64,000 nucleotides of DNA, from contig NZ_CP079869.1 in NCBI RefSeq assembly GCF_025263265.1, positions 4,898,001 to 4,962,000 of the forward strand, read 5' to 3'. Shown here piece by piece: positions 1 through 7,167 of the stretch. The notes below the pieces were generated by a model. The model was given only the letters and a program-made list of their open reading frames with translations, was not told where the DNA came from and made no database searches. A program made the position numbers and the translations under genes. Within the stretch, counting starts at the first letter, position 1, and the number at the start of each line of letters is the position of its first letter. The stretch comes from Mycobacterium sp. SMC-4. GTDB lineage: Bacteria; Actinomycetota; Actinomycetes; Mycobacteriales; Mycobacteriaceae.

Positions 1-286
1 TACCAATGCCACCGCGCCGGGCGGGGCCCAGGATGTCGCCGGAGGTCTGGCGGTGGCGGCCAACGCCCGGCTCGCCCTTTTCGGCGGCGGCGAGTATCTG
101 CTGGCACGAATCGGGCCGGCAACGCCGGACGACCTCGCCCAAGCATCACGCAATTTCGCCGAAACGCTGCTCGACATCGGCGCAACCTCGATCTCGGGTG
201 TTCCGACCACCCATCCCGAACAAGCCGAGAGGCTCCGCATCGCCGAGGAACAAAGCGCTGCGGTCGCCGAGCAGTGCGAGGGCTAA
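1..286 (+). CDS. Hypothetical protein, C-terminal part only
   Basis: An open frame enters from the left edge (first whole codon at position 2) and ends at TAA 284-286, so only about 94 C-terminal residues are visible and the true start lies upstream. The fragment is rich in Ala, Gly and Leu, ends in an acidic, Glu/Gln-rich helix-like stretch, and has no motif I recognise. Codon use matches the surrounding genes. It converges on ctpC, and the two stop codons overlap by a few bases. I assign no function. The frame itself is credible because the third-position GC bias is strong across its whole length. Confidence 0.5.
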   Translation, partial: TNATAPGGAQDVAGGLAVAANARLALFGGGEYLLARIGPATPDDLAQASRNFAETLLDIGATSISGVPTTHPEQAERLRIAEEQSAAVAEQCEG

Positions 287-2427
287 GACTCGATGAGCTC
301 GTAGCGGATCATCCGAGAACTGTTGGCCACCACCGCGACCGAGGAGGCGTTGTGCAAAACCGCGGCCAGCACGGGGGACAACGCGCCACCGGCACCGATC
401 AACAAACCGACAGCGTTGACTGCGATCGACATCGCGTAGTTCTGCCGAATCACCTCGACGGCACGGGTACCTAGATCCCGGACATCGAGAAGTCGGCGCA
501 GATCGTCACTGGCCAAAGCAACATCGGCGGTTTCGACGGCGACGTCGGTGCCGCCCAGCCCCATGGCGATGCCGATGTCGGCTTCAGCCAGCGCGGGCGC
601 GTCGTTGACGCCGTCCCCGACCATCGCCACGGTATGCCCCTTGTCACGCAACCGACGCACCACATCGAGTTTGTCCTCGGGGAGCACCTCGGCTTGCCAT
701 TCGGTGATACCGAGTTGCTCGGCGACCGCCGCAGCGGCTTCGGGATGGTCGCCGGTGAGCATCACGATGCGCCGAACACCACTGGCCCGCAACTGTTCAA
801 GCACCTCGGTGGCTTCTGACCGGACCTCGTCACGAAGACTGATCAGACCCACGAGCTTGCCATCCACCGCGAGCAACAGCGGTGTCTCGGACTGCCGGCG
901 AAGGGAATCCACCCATTCGGTGGCTTTCTTGGTCACCCGCACCTTCTCCTGGCGCAGCAGTGACGGACTACCGAGCAGCAAGGTACGCCCATCGGCCCAG
1001 GTCCGCATCCCCAGCCCGACCAGCACCTCACACTCCTCGTGCGGCGGGATCTCGATATGACGTTCCTTCGTCGACCGGATCACCGCTTCGGCCAGCGGGT
1101 GCCGGGAGTGGATCTCCGAGCTGGCAGCGTAGGCCAGCACCTGTTCGGGCTCCCAGTCCTTATGGAAAGCAACAAGATTCGTCACCACCGGACGGCCCTG
1201 CGTGAGAGTCCCGGTCTTGTCGAACACAATGGCGTCGACGCGGCCGGCCTCTTCCAGGTGCGACCCGCCCTTGATCAGGATACCGCGACGGGCCCCGTTG
1301 CCGATCGCAGCGCTGATCGCCGTCGGTGTCGAAAGTCCGACCGCGCACGGGCAGGCCACCAGAAGCATCGTCATGGCCCGACGCACATCCCTGGTCAGGA
1401 CGAGGGTGGCGGCCGACAGCAGGAACGATGCCGGCACGAACCGGCGGGAAAAGCTCTCTCCGACAGTCTGAATCGGTGCCCGATGCAGCTGGGCTTCCTC
1501 CACCCGGGCAATGATCCGGCCGATGGTCGTCTCGTTGCCGACCGCCTCGGCCCGCACCACCAGCCGCCCGCGTACCACGACCGAACCGGCGAACACCCGC
1601 GCCGCAGCGGAGACCGCAACCGGCAGATTCTCACCGGTGATCGCGGACTGATCCACGATCGCCTCACCGTCGACGACGGTCCCGTCAACCGGAAGCGCGA
1701 CCTGGTCGTGAATCACGACCTCGTCGCCCACCCGAAGCTCGGCTGTGGCGATCTCGACCTCGGTGCCGTCGGCCAGGCGTACCCAGGCGGTGTCCTGGTT
1801 GCCCTGCAACAGATTCGCAATGGCCCGGCGGGTCCGGCGCAACGTGAGGTCCTGCAGGTACTCGCCGATGTTGAGCAACCACAGCACCGTCAGCGCCACG
1901 ACGTTCTCGCGCAGTACCAGGCTGGCGATGGTGGCCGCACTGACCAGGACATCGGTTCCGGCTGAACGGTTTCCGCGCAGGGTGCGCAACGCACCGCGCA
2001 AGAACGGGTAGCCGGTGAAGATCGTCACGCCGGTGGCGGCCAGCCGGCTGGTCGGCCCGAGCAGCGGCGGGCGCGCGAACACGTAGCGGCGAATGCCGAG
2101 TAGCACCAAAGCGGTTCCGCCCACAGCCATCCGGAGCACATCGGCATTGGTGATGTCCGCCGAGCGCGGCGACCGCACCGCCACCAGTTCCCGAGCCACC
2201 ACCGCGGCAGCTTCGATCGCCTCGAAAACCGCAGCACGCTCACAGCGCTTCGGCGAGTACCACACCACGATGGACGCGGTGCGCGGATAGGCATGCACCG
2301 CCCGCACACCGGGCACTTTCTCTATCGCATCTTCGATGGCGACCGCCCGCGGCGAATCGTTGCGGAACCACGGCGCCAGCAGGCGCATCCGCCCCGCAGC
2401 GTCGGAGACGACGGTCAGGGCCACCAC
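283..2427 (-). CDS. ctpC: Heavy-metal P-type ATPase CtpC
   Basis: Inner-membrane P1B-type ATPase, the mycobacterial CtpC (Rv3270) type, reported in M. tuberculosis to protect against zinc and to move manganese. About 714 aa from GTG 2427, close to the 718 aa of the tuberculosis protein; the N-terminus after the start (TVVSDAAGRMR) matches it well. Visible motifs are the transmembrane CPC ion-binding triplet near residues 359-361, the phosphorylation site DKTGT near 403, TGES-like TGEN near 264, and GDGVNDAPAL in the hinge. There is no N-terminal CxxC metal-binding domain. The start lies 4 nt after the pacL1 stop, so the two are surely co-transcribed. An ATG at 2457 is a possible longer start overlapping pacL1. 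Confidence 0.93.
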   Translation of the reverse strand: MVALTVVSDAAGRMRLLAPWFRNDSPRAVAIEDAIEKVPGVRAVHAYPRTASIVVWYSPKRCERAAVFEAIEAAAVVARELVAVRSPRSADITNADVLRMAVGGTALVLLGIRRYVFARPPLLGPTSRLAATGVTIFTGYPFLRGALRTLRGNRSAGTDVLVSAATIASLVLRENVVALTVLWLLNIGEYLQDLTLRRTRRAIANLLQGNQDTAWVRLADGTEVEIATAELRVGDEVVIHDQVALPVDGTVVDGEAIVDQSAITGENLPVAVSAAARVFAGSVVVRGRLVVRAEAVGNETTIGRIIARVEEAQLHRAPIQTVGESFSRRFVPASFLLSAATLVLTRDVRRAMTMLLVACPCAVGLSTPTAISAAIGNGARRGILIKGGSHLEEAGRVDAIVFDKTGTLTQGRPVVTNLVAFHKDWEPEQVLAYAASSEIHSRHPLAEAVIRSTKERHIEIPPHEECEVLVGLGMRTWADGRTLLLGSPSLLRQEKVRVTKKATEWVDSLRRQSETPLLLAVDGKLVGLISLRDEVRSEATEVLEQLRASGVRRIVMLTGDHPEAAAAVAEQLGITEWQAEVLPEDKLDVVRRLRDKGHTVAMVGDGVNDAPALAEADIGIAMGLGGTDVAVETADVALASDDLRRLLDVRDLGTRAVEVIRQNYAMSIAVNAVGLLIGAGGALSPVLAAVLHNASSVAVVANSSRMIRYELIES

Positions 2428-2431
2428 GGGC

Positions 2432-2716
2432 TCAGTGGTCGTGCGCGTGTGCGGCATCGGCCACGGCCGGCGGCGGCGCTTCCTCGCCGATCCGCTCCCG
2501 CGCCTCGGCCACCACATCGGCGACCTTCAGCCGTGCCGATTCCGCGCCCTCTTCAGCCTTTCGCACACCGCGCAACGCCCAGGTCGTCGCGGTCACCGAC
2601 GCCTCGCGGACCGGGGCCTTGGCGACCACCTTGCGAACACCTTGGTACGCCGCGACACCCACAGCGCCGGTGACGACCGTCGAGGCGGCTTTGGCCAGAA
2701 ACGCGTGCAGAACCAT
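2432..2716 (-). CDS. pacL1: PacL1-like P-ATPase-associated small protein
   Basis: Small (94 aa) membrane-anchored partner of CtpC, like Rv3269 (DUF1490 family), described as a chaperone-like scaffold that helps the ATPase resist zinc. A hydrophobic N-terminal segment (about residues 3-25) is followed by an Ala/Glu-rich amphipathic helix and a C-terminal His/Asp cluster (AHAHDH), the expected metal-binding tail. Start ATG 2716 is set by a TATGGT -10 element exactly 6 nt upstream, which implies a leaderless mRNA. It is the first gene of the pacL1-ctpC operon and is divergent from the permease at 2781. Confidence 0.88.
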   Translation of the reverse strand: MVLHAFLAKAASTVVTGAVGVAAYQGVRKVVAKAPVREASVTATTWALRGVRKAEEGAESARLKVADVVAEARERIGEEAPPPAVADAAHAHDH

Positions 2717-2722
2717 GAAACC

Positions 2723-2728
2723 ACCATA
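2723..2728 (-). promoter_or_regulatory. -10 element of pacL1-ctpC (leaderless)
   Basis: TATGGT on the minus strand, 6 nt before ATG 2716. It fits the mycobacterial SigA -10 consensus TANNNT with transcription starting at the initiation codon. No clear metal-responsive operator is visible nearby. Confidence 0.55.
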
Positions 2729-2767
2729 GCCCCGTCGTGCTTGCCGGGCAGGCGTTGCCCCAACTGG

Positions 2768-2773
2768 CACAAT
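2768..2773 (+). promoter_or_regulatory. -10 element of permease gene pair (leaderless)
   Basis: CACAAT, 7 nt before GTG 2781. The 10-mer CTGGCACAAT that contains it recurs at the terC promoter on the minus strand. Confidence 0.4.
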
Positions 2774-2780
2774 TGCGGCC

Positions 2781-3770
2781 GTGGCCGTCGAGACGCACGC
2801 GAAGACGCGCCGTCCGGATTCGATGCACATCCTCGTCGTCGGGATTGTCGGGCTGGCGCTGTTGGGCGGGACCCTCCGGACGTTTGTGGCCGGCACACCG
2901 GATATCGCGACGGCAGCCACCGTGTTCTGTGGAATCTTCGTGCAGGCGCTGCCGTTCCTGGCGCTCGGCGTGGTCATCAGCGGTGCGATAGCGGCCTATG
3001 TGACTCCGGATCGGTTGGCTCGCTGGCTCCCTCGCCGACCGGGTGCCGCGATCGTGGCCGCCGGCGTCAGCGGGGTGGCGCTGCCGGGCTGCGAATGCGG
3101 TTCGGTGCCGATCGCCCGTCGGCTGTTCGGTCAAGGCGCCGTCGGTGCTGCGGCCCTGACATTCATGCTCGCCGCACCGGCCATCAACCCGATCGTGCTG
3201 GTCTCCACCGCTGTCGCGTTTCCCGGTGAGCCCGCCATGGTGGCGGCGCGCTGCGCAGCCTCACTGCTGACTGCGATCACCATGGGCGTGTTGTGGGCCC
3301 GCTTCGGTCAGCCGCGCTGGATCACCCGGCATGTGCCGCGCGCACAAGCGCACGGTGACTCGAAGTTCACCGTTTTCACCGAAGCTGCCCGGCATGATTT
3401 TCTGCAGGCCTCTTCATTCCTGGTGGTCGGCGCGCTGGCCGCCGCAGCGCTGCACGTGCTGGTGCCGGCGTGGGTCTATGACCATCTGGCCGGTCAGCTG
3501 CTGCTGGGCATCGTGGTGATGGCGGTCCTGGCGGTGGTGCTCGCGTTGTGCTCGGAAGCCGACGCTTTCGTCGCTGCCAGCCTGTCGATGCTTCCGCTGC
3601 TGCCCCGCCTGGTGTTCCTGGTCGTCGGGCCGGCTGTCGACATCAAGCTTTTCGCGATGCAGGCGGGAATGTTCGGCCGGGCCTTCGCCGTTCGCTTCGC
3701 CCCGGTGACTTTCCTGGTGGCCACCCTGATGGCCACCGGCGTCGGGCTGTTGGTGCTGGGTAACCGATGA
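2781..3770 (+). CDS. UPF0718/DUF318-family permease
   Basis: Polytopic inner-membrane protein of 329 aa with about 8-9 hydrophobic segments, of the permease family that includes Rv2963. Two internally similar halves are visible. A conserved GCECGS motif (near residues 109-114) sits between segments, and CSEADAFVA in the second half mirrors it; paired Cys and acidic residues in membrane loops suggest handling of a metal or thiol-reactive species, but the substrate is unknown. The downstream TIGR03943 partner overlaps it by 4 nt, the standard pairing for this family. GTG 2781 is chosen because of the -10 box at 2768; ATG 2823 is the alternative. Location beside zinc-related genes hints at a metal role (inference). 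Confidence 0.75.
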   Translation: MAVETHAKTRRPDSMHILVVGIVGLALLGGTLRTFVAGTPDIATAATVFCGIFVQALPFLALGVVISGAIAAYVTPDRLARWLPRRPGAAIVAAGVSGVALPGCECGSVPIARRLFGQGAVGAAALTFMLAAPAINPIVLVSTAVAFPGEPAMVAARCAASLLTAITMGVLWARFGQPRWITRHVPRAQAHGDSKFTVFTEAARHDFLQASSFLVVGALAAAALHVLVPAWVYDHLAGQLLLGIVVMAVLAVVLALCSEADAFVAASLSMLPLLPRLVFLVVGPAVDIKLFAMQAGMFGRAFAVRFAPVTFLVATLMATGVGLLVLGNR

Positions 3771-4474
3771 AACGGGAAACCGAGAATGCGCTGCTGCTGC
3801 TGGTAGGCGTCTGTACGGCGATCATCACCGCCACCGGTGCCTACACCCGCTATGTCAAACCGTCGCTGCTGCCCTGGCTGGTCGCCTCGGCGGTGTTGCT
3901 GATCGGTCTGGCACTCGTCTCCATCGTGCGCGACATCAGAAGCGGACCGCAGGAGCACGGTGACCACGCACATCATTCCGGCGTGCTCTGGCTGCTCATC
4001 GTGCCCGTCGCATTGTTGGGGTTCGTGGTTCCACCCGCCATCGGCCCCCTGACCGCGCGACCTGCGGTCGTCGAGGTTTCCACTGATGTGCTGCGCCGGC
4101 CGTTTCCGCCGCTTCCCGACGAGCGGGCCCCTGAACTCGCGCTGCCCGAGGTGCTCATCCGCGTCGCCCAGGACTCGGCCGGAACCCTCGATGACAAGCT
4201 GGTCAGCGTCATCGGCTTCACGATCCACGACGAGGGCCGCGTCGACCTCGGCCGGGTGGTGATCCTGTGCTGCGCCGCCGACGCCCAACTGGCCCGGATG
4301 GTGCTCGACGGCCCGGCGGCCCATGCTGCCGCACGCTTGCCGGACGGGACCTGGGTGCGCGTCGAGGGCACCGTTCCGACCGGACAGGCCGATTCTTCGC
4401 GCCGGACGGTCCCCCGGATGCAGGTCACCTCGGTGACCGAGATCGAACCGCCCGACCTTCCCTACAGCTACTGA
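3767..4474 (+). CDS. TIGR03943-family permease partner protein
   Basis: 235-aa membrane protein that always accompanies the DUF318 permease. The first half holds about three hydrophobic segments (roughly residues 8-28, 35-55 and 72-94). The second half is soluble and probably outside the membrane; it contains DDKLVSVIGFTIHDEGRVDLGR and a CCAAD motif typical of the DUF1980/TIGR03943 family. ATG 3767 overlaps the stop of the permease gene (ATGA), so translation is coupled. The role is probably that of a subunit of the transporter; the substrate is unknown. Confidence 0.72.
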   Translation: MKRETENALLLLVGVCTAIITATGAYTRYVKPSLLPWLVASAVLLIGLALVSIVRDIRSGPQEHGDHAHHSGVLWLLIVPVALLGFVVPPAIGPLTARPAVVEVSTDVLRRPFPPLPDERAPELALPEVLIRVAQDSAGTLDDKLVSVIGFTIHDEGRVDLGRVVILCCAADAQLARMVLDGPAAHAAARLPDGTWVRVEGTVPTGQADSSRRTVPRMQVTSVTEIEPPDLPYSY

Positions 4475-4536
4475 GCACCCCTGGTCGGCGCATCGACACG
4501 CTCGGGGTGACGCGGTACGGTGGTCGCCGTCCTTAA

Positions 4537-4551
4537 TGAAAACGATTGTCG
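4537..4551 (+). promoter_or_regulatory. Putative Zur operator of mrf
   Basis: A 15-bp near-palindrome, TGAAAACGATTGTCG, matches the mycobacterial Zur box as I recall it (TGAAAATNATTTTCA) at about 12 of 14 defined positions. It ends one base before the -10 box of mrf, so a bound repressor would block RNA polymerase. Binding of Zur is inferred. Confidence 0.7.
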
Positions 4552-4552
4552 A

Positions 4553-4558
4553 TAGGCT
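4553..4558 (+). promoter_or_regulatory. -10 element of mrf (leaderless)
   Basis: TAGGCT, 6 nt before ATG 4565, immediately downstream of the Zur-like palindrome. Confidence 0.6.
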
Positions 4559-4564
4559 GTGGAT

Positions 4565-5755
4565 ATGCGGACTCCGGTGCTTCTCGTCGCCGGCCAGGAA
4601 CTCACCGACGCGCTGTGCGAGGTGCTGGTGGGCACTGCGGGCACCGTCGTGGTCACCCACCGTTTCACCGGCCACGTGGTCATCCGCGGTGTCACGATCC
4701 GTCGCGGCGAGCAGGTGGACATCTCGGAGTGGCCGCTGGAGCTGAGCAACTGCTGCGTCGGCTGCACCAGTCGAGACGACCTGCTGGTCCTGCTACGCCG
4801 GCTGCATCGCCGCGACGACGTCGACCGCATCGTCGTCCATCTCGACAAGTGGCTGGAGCCCGAACCGGTCTGCTGGGCGATCAACAACGTCGACGTTCAC
4901 GTCGGACCGGGCTACCTCGACGGCCCGGCCGCCCAGGATGTGCGCATCGAAGCCGTGGTGAGCACGGTGAACACCGAGCAATGGCTGGCCCAGGCCGTCG
5001 GCGACGACGTCCTCGACGACGACCGCACCGAAGCCCAGGTCGTCGTCGCCCAAGCCGAGTTCGCCGACCTGCTGGTCTTGACCGACACCGACTCCAAGAC
5101 CCTCGCGGTGCTGAACCGGTTGGCCCCACGAGCACGATTCATGATCGACGTCGACAACGTCGAGACCGCCCTGACCGAACTCGCACCGGACGCCCGGCGA
5201 GGCAACGATCACAGTCCGCACGAGCACCTGCTGGCCGGCCGGCCGCCGCTGGACGCCCACGGCGACGTGGCGATCGTGGAGTTCAACGCATCCCGGCCTT
5301 TCCACCCGCTGCGTCTGCACCTGGCGATCGACGATCTGCTCGACGGCGTGGTGCGCGTGCGCGGCCGCGCCTGGCTGGCCAGCCAGCCTGACACCGTGAT
5401 CTGGATCGAATCCGCCGGCGGTGGTCTGCGGGTGGCACACGCCGGCCAGTGGCTGGCCACCATGGACCCCGACGCGTGGGCAGAGGACCCGGAGCGGGTG
5501 GCGCTGGCAAGCATGCGGTGGGACGAACAGTTCGGTGACCGCCACATCGCCATGACCGTGCTGGTCTGCGGTGCAGACCCGGACACCATTTTCCGGTCCC
5601 TGAGCCGGGCCCTGCTCACCGACGAAGAGCTGTCCCGGCCGCTGGAGTGGCCGGGCTACGAAGACCCGTTCCAGGAGTGGCACGAGGATCCGTGCGAGGA
5701 CCTCGACAAGGTCGACGAATCACGGCCCGACGGAAGCGAGTTCGGGTTCTCCTGA
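4565..5755 (+). CDS. mrf: Ribosome-hibernation-factor-recruiting protein Mrf (CobW/COG0523 family)
   Basis: 396-aa homologue of Rv0106. In mycobacteria this protein recruits the hibernation factor MPY to 70S ribosomes during zinc starvation. Start ATG 4565 (MRTPV) agrees with the tuberculosis protein and with the -10 box 6 nt upstream. The C-terminal CobW domain covers about residues 230-360 (RPFHPLRLH, ESAGGGLRVA, GDRHIAMTVLVCG). The N-terminal GTPase domain is degenerate: there is no GxxxxGK(S/T) Walker A motif, and the family CxCC metal site appears as CCVGC at residues 63-67. The gene stands alone on this strand. Its last 100 nt overlap the convergent whiB-like gene. A Zur-like operator at 4537 predicts induction when zinc is scarce. 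Confidence 0.85.
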   Translation: MRTPVLLVAGQELTDALCEVLVGTAGTVVVTHRFTGHVVIRGVTIRRGEQVDISEWPLELSNCCVGCTSRDDLLVLLRRLHRRDDVDRIVVHLDKWLEPEPVCWAINNVDVHVGPGYLDGPAAQDVRIEAVVSTVNTEQWLAQAVGDDVLDDDRTEAQVVVAQAEFADLLVLTDTDSKTLAVLNRLAPRARFMIDVDNVETALTELAPDARRGNDHSPHEHLLAGRPPLDAHGDVAIVEFNASRPFHPLRLHLAIDDLLDGVVRVRGRAWLASQPDTVIWIESAGGGLRVAHAGQWLATMDPDAWAEDPERVALASMRWDEQFGDRHIAMTVLVCGADPDTIFRSLSRALLTDEELSRPLEWPGYEDPFQEWHEDPCEDLDKVDESRPDGSEFGFS

Positions 5756-6024
5756 TCTCGCCGCGCCACCATCCGGGCCCGTTCGCCCGGCGTGGTGGCA
5801 CCCCAGATCCCGTGCGGCTCACGCGTTTCCAACGCATGCATCAGACACTGGCGGCGCACGGTGCAGTTCAGGCAGATCTGTTTCGCGCGTTCCTCCCAGG
5901 CGGCCCGACCGGCGCCGCGGTGCTGTTCGGACACGAAGAACAGATCGGTGGGCAGATCCAGGCACCGCGCATGCCGGCGCCATCGCCACGTCTGCGCGTG
6001 CGCGAACCGACCCGCACCGTTCAC
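5656..6024 (-). CDS. WhiB-family iron-sulfur transcriptional regulator
   Basis: 122-aa WhiB-like (Wbl) protein. The four cluster-binding cysteines are at residues 21, 51, 54 and 60 (C-x29-C-x2-C-x5-C). They are followed by the G-I-W-G turn and a basic stretch ending near residue 92. Wbl proteins carry a 4Fe-4S cluster and usually bind the SigA domain to tune transcription. ATG 6024 overlaps the stop of the L31 gene (ATGA), so it is translated with rpmE2 and should share its Zur control. The last 30 or so residues are read antisense to the end of mrf and are Ser-rich with no family similarity; this tail may be incidental. I cannot assign it to WhiB1-7. Confidence 0.8.
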   Translation of the reverse strand: MNGAGRFAHAQTWRWRRHARCLDLPTDLFFVSEQHRGAGRAAWEERAKQICLNCTVRRQCLMHALETREPHGIWGATTPGERARMVARRDQENPNSLPSGRDSSTLSRSSHGSSCHSWNGSS

Positions 6025-6290
6025 TCGGCGTTGCCCGGACGCGATCCGTAGCGGCGGCGGAACTTCTCAACCTGACCCGCAGCGTCGACGATCCGCCGAC
6101 TACCGGTCCAGAAGGGGTGCGAATCCGAGGTCACCTCGACGACCACCAGCGGGTATTGCACGACGCCGGCGGGGGTCTGCCAATCGATGGTCCGGTCGCT
6201 GGTCATCGTCGAACGGGTCAGAAAAGTGGCCCCGGTGGTGGCGTCCTGAAAAACGACGGGGTGGTAGTCAGGGTGAATGCCCGGTTTCAT
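6021..6290 (-). CDS. rpmE2: Zinc-independent 50S ribosomal protein L31 type B
   Basis: 89-aa L31 paralogue of the C-minus type: it contains no cysteine, so it cannot hold the zinc of the usual L31. Conserved features are [13 protein letters not shown] at the N-terminus, the SDSHPFWTG loop near residues 55-63 and a basic C-terminal helix (EKFRRRYG). It replaces zinc-bearing L31 when zinc is short, freeing the metal. A strong Shine-Dalgarno sequence (GGAGG, 4 nt before ATG 6290) shows a leadered transcript, unlike most neighbours. First gene of the rpmE2-whiB operon. Confidence 0.93.
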   Translation of the reverse strand: MKPGIHPDYHPVVFQDATTGATFLTRSTMTSDRTIDWQTPAGVVQYPLVVVEVTSDSHPFWTGSRRIVDAAGQVEKFRRRYGSRPGNAE

Positions 6291-6311
6291 GTCGCCTCCA
6301 GAAATAGTTAT

Positions 6312-6326
6312 TGAAAATCATTTCCA
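6312..6326 (-). promoter_or_regulatory. Putative Zur operator of rpmE2-whiB
   Basis: TGAAAATCATTTCCA (plus-strand reading) matches the Zur palindrome TGAAAATNATTTTCA at all but one position. It lies 22-36 nt upstream of the rpmE2 start, overlapping the expected promoter. The divergent pxpA has its own -10 box 42 nt away and need not respond. Confidence 0.8.
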
Positions 6327-6367
6327 TTAGTACCCGATCGGGGAACCTGGTGGCAAGGTCCTCGCAT

Positions 6368-6373
6368 TAGGCT
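6368..6373 (+). promoter_or_regulatory. -10 element of pxpA (leaderless)
   Basis: TAGGCT, 7 nt before GTG 6381. Confidence 0.5.
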
Positions 6374-6380
6374 GGCGGGG

Positions 6381-7145
6381 GTGGACACCCCGACCGTCGA
6401 CCTCAACGCCGACCTTGGCGAGGGATTCGGTGTGTGGCAGATCGGCGACGACGACGCCATGCTCGACATCGTCACCAGCGCCAATGTGGCATGCGGATTC
6501 CACGCCGGAGACGCGGCGACGCTGGCCCGGACCTGCCGGTCCGCCAGCGAGCGCGGGGTACGCATCGGGGCCCAGGTCGGCTACCGCGATCTCGCCGGAT
6601 TCGGCCGTCGGTTCATCGACATCGAACCCGATGAACTGATTGCCGACGTGATCTACCAGATCGGTGCCCTGCAGGCACTGGCGCGCGCCGCCGGTTCGAC
6701 GGTGACCTACGTCAAACCACATGGCGCCCTGTACAACGCGATCGTCGACCACCAGGAACAGGCCGAGGCCGTCGCCACCGCCGTGCACGCGACCGATCCG
6801 GGTCTGGCAGTGCTGGGCCTGGCCGGTTCGGCCTTCCTGGGCTGCGCACAGCGGCTGGGCTTGCGCACCTTCTCCGAAGCCTTCGCCGACCGCGCCTACC
6901 GGCCCGACGGCCGGCTGGTGTCACGACGTGAGCCCGGCGCGGTACTCACCGACGCCGAGCAGATCAGTCACCGGGTGGCGTCGATGGTCCGAGACGGCAC
7001 CGTCACCGCCATCGACGGATCCACCATCGACATTCACGTCGAATCGGTGTGCGTACACGGCGATTCACCCGGTGCGGTGCGGATCGCCGAGGCGGTGCGG
7101 CGCCGGCTGATCCACGACGGGGTCGTGGTGGCGCCGTTCGGTTGA
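6381..7145 (+). CDS. pxpA: 5-oxoprolinase subunit PxpA (LamB/YcsF family)
   Basis: 254-aa cytosolic protein of the LamB/YcsF family. With PxpB and PxpC it hydrolyses 5-oxoproline (pyroglutamate) to glutamate using ATP. Family signatures are DLNADLGEGFG at the N-terminus, ANVACGFHAGD near residue 35, KPHGALYN near 113 and EAFADRAYRPDG near 165. The length is normal for the family. GTG 6381 is supported by the -10 box 7 nt upstream. The B and C subunits are not in this window, so the full enzyme must depend on genes elsewhere. Convergence with any zinc control is unlikely. Confidence 0.9.
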   Translation: MDTPTVDLNADLGEGFGVWQIGDDDAMLDIVTSANVACGFHAGDAATLARTCRSASERGVRIGAQVGYRDLAGFGRRFIDIEPDELIADVIYQIGALQALARAAGSTVTYVKPHGALYNAIVDHQEQAEAVATAVHATDPGLAVLGLAGSAFLGCAQRLGLRTFSEAFADRAYRPDGRLVSRREPGAVLTDAEQISHRVASMVRDGTVTAIDGSTIDIHVESVCVHGDSPGAVRIAEAVRRRLIHDGVVVAPFG

Positions 7146-7153
7146 GCGTCGGG

Positions 7154-7159
7154 CAAGAT
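7154..7159 (+). promoter_or_regulatory. Possible -10 element of the tesB-like gene
   Basis: CAAGAT, 8 nt before ATG 7168; a weaker match to NANNNT at leaderless spacing. Confidence 0.3.
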
Positions 7160-7167
7160 GTGCGTCG

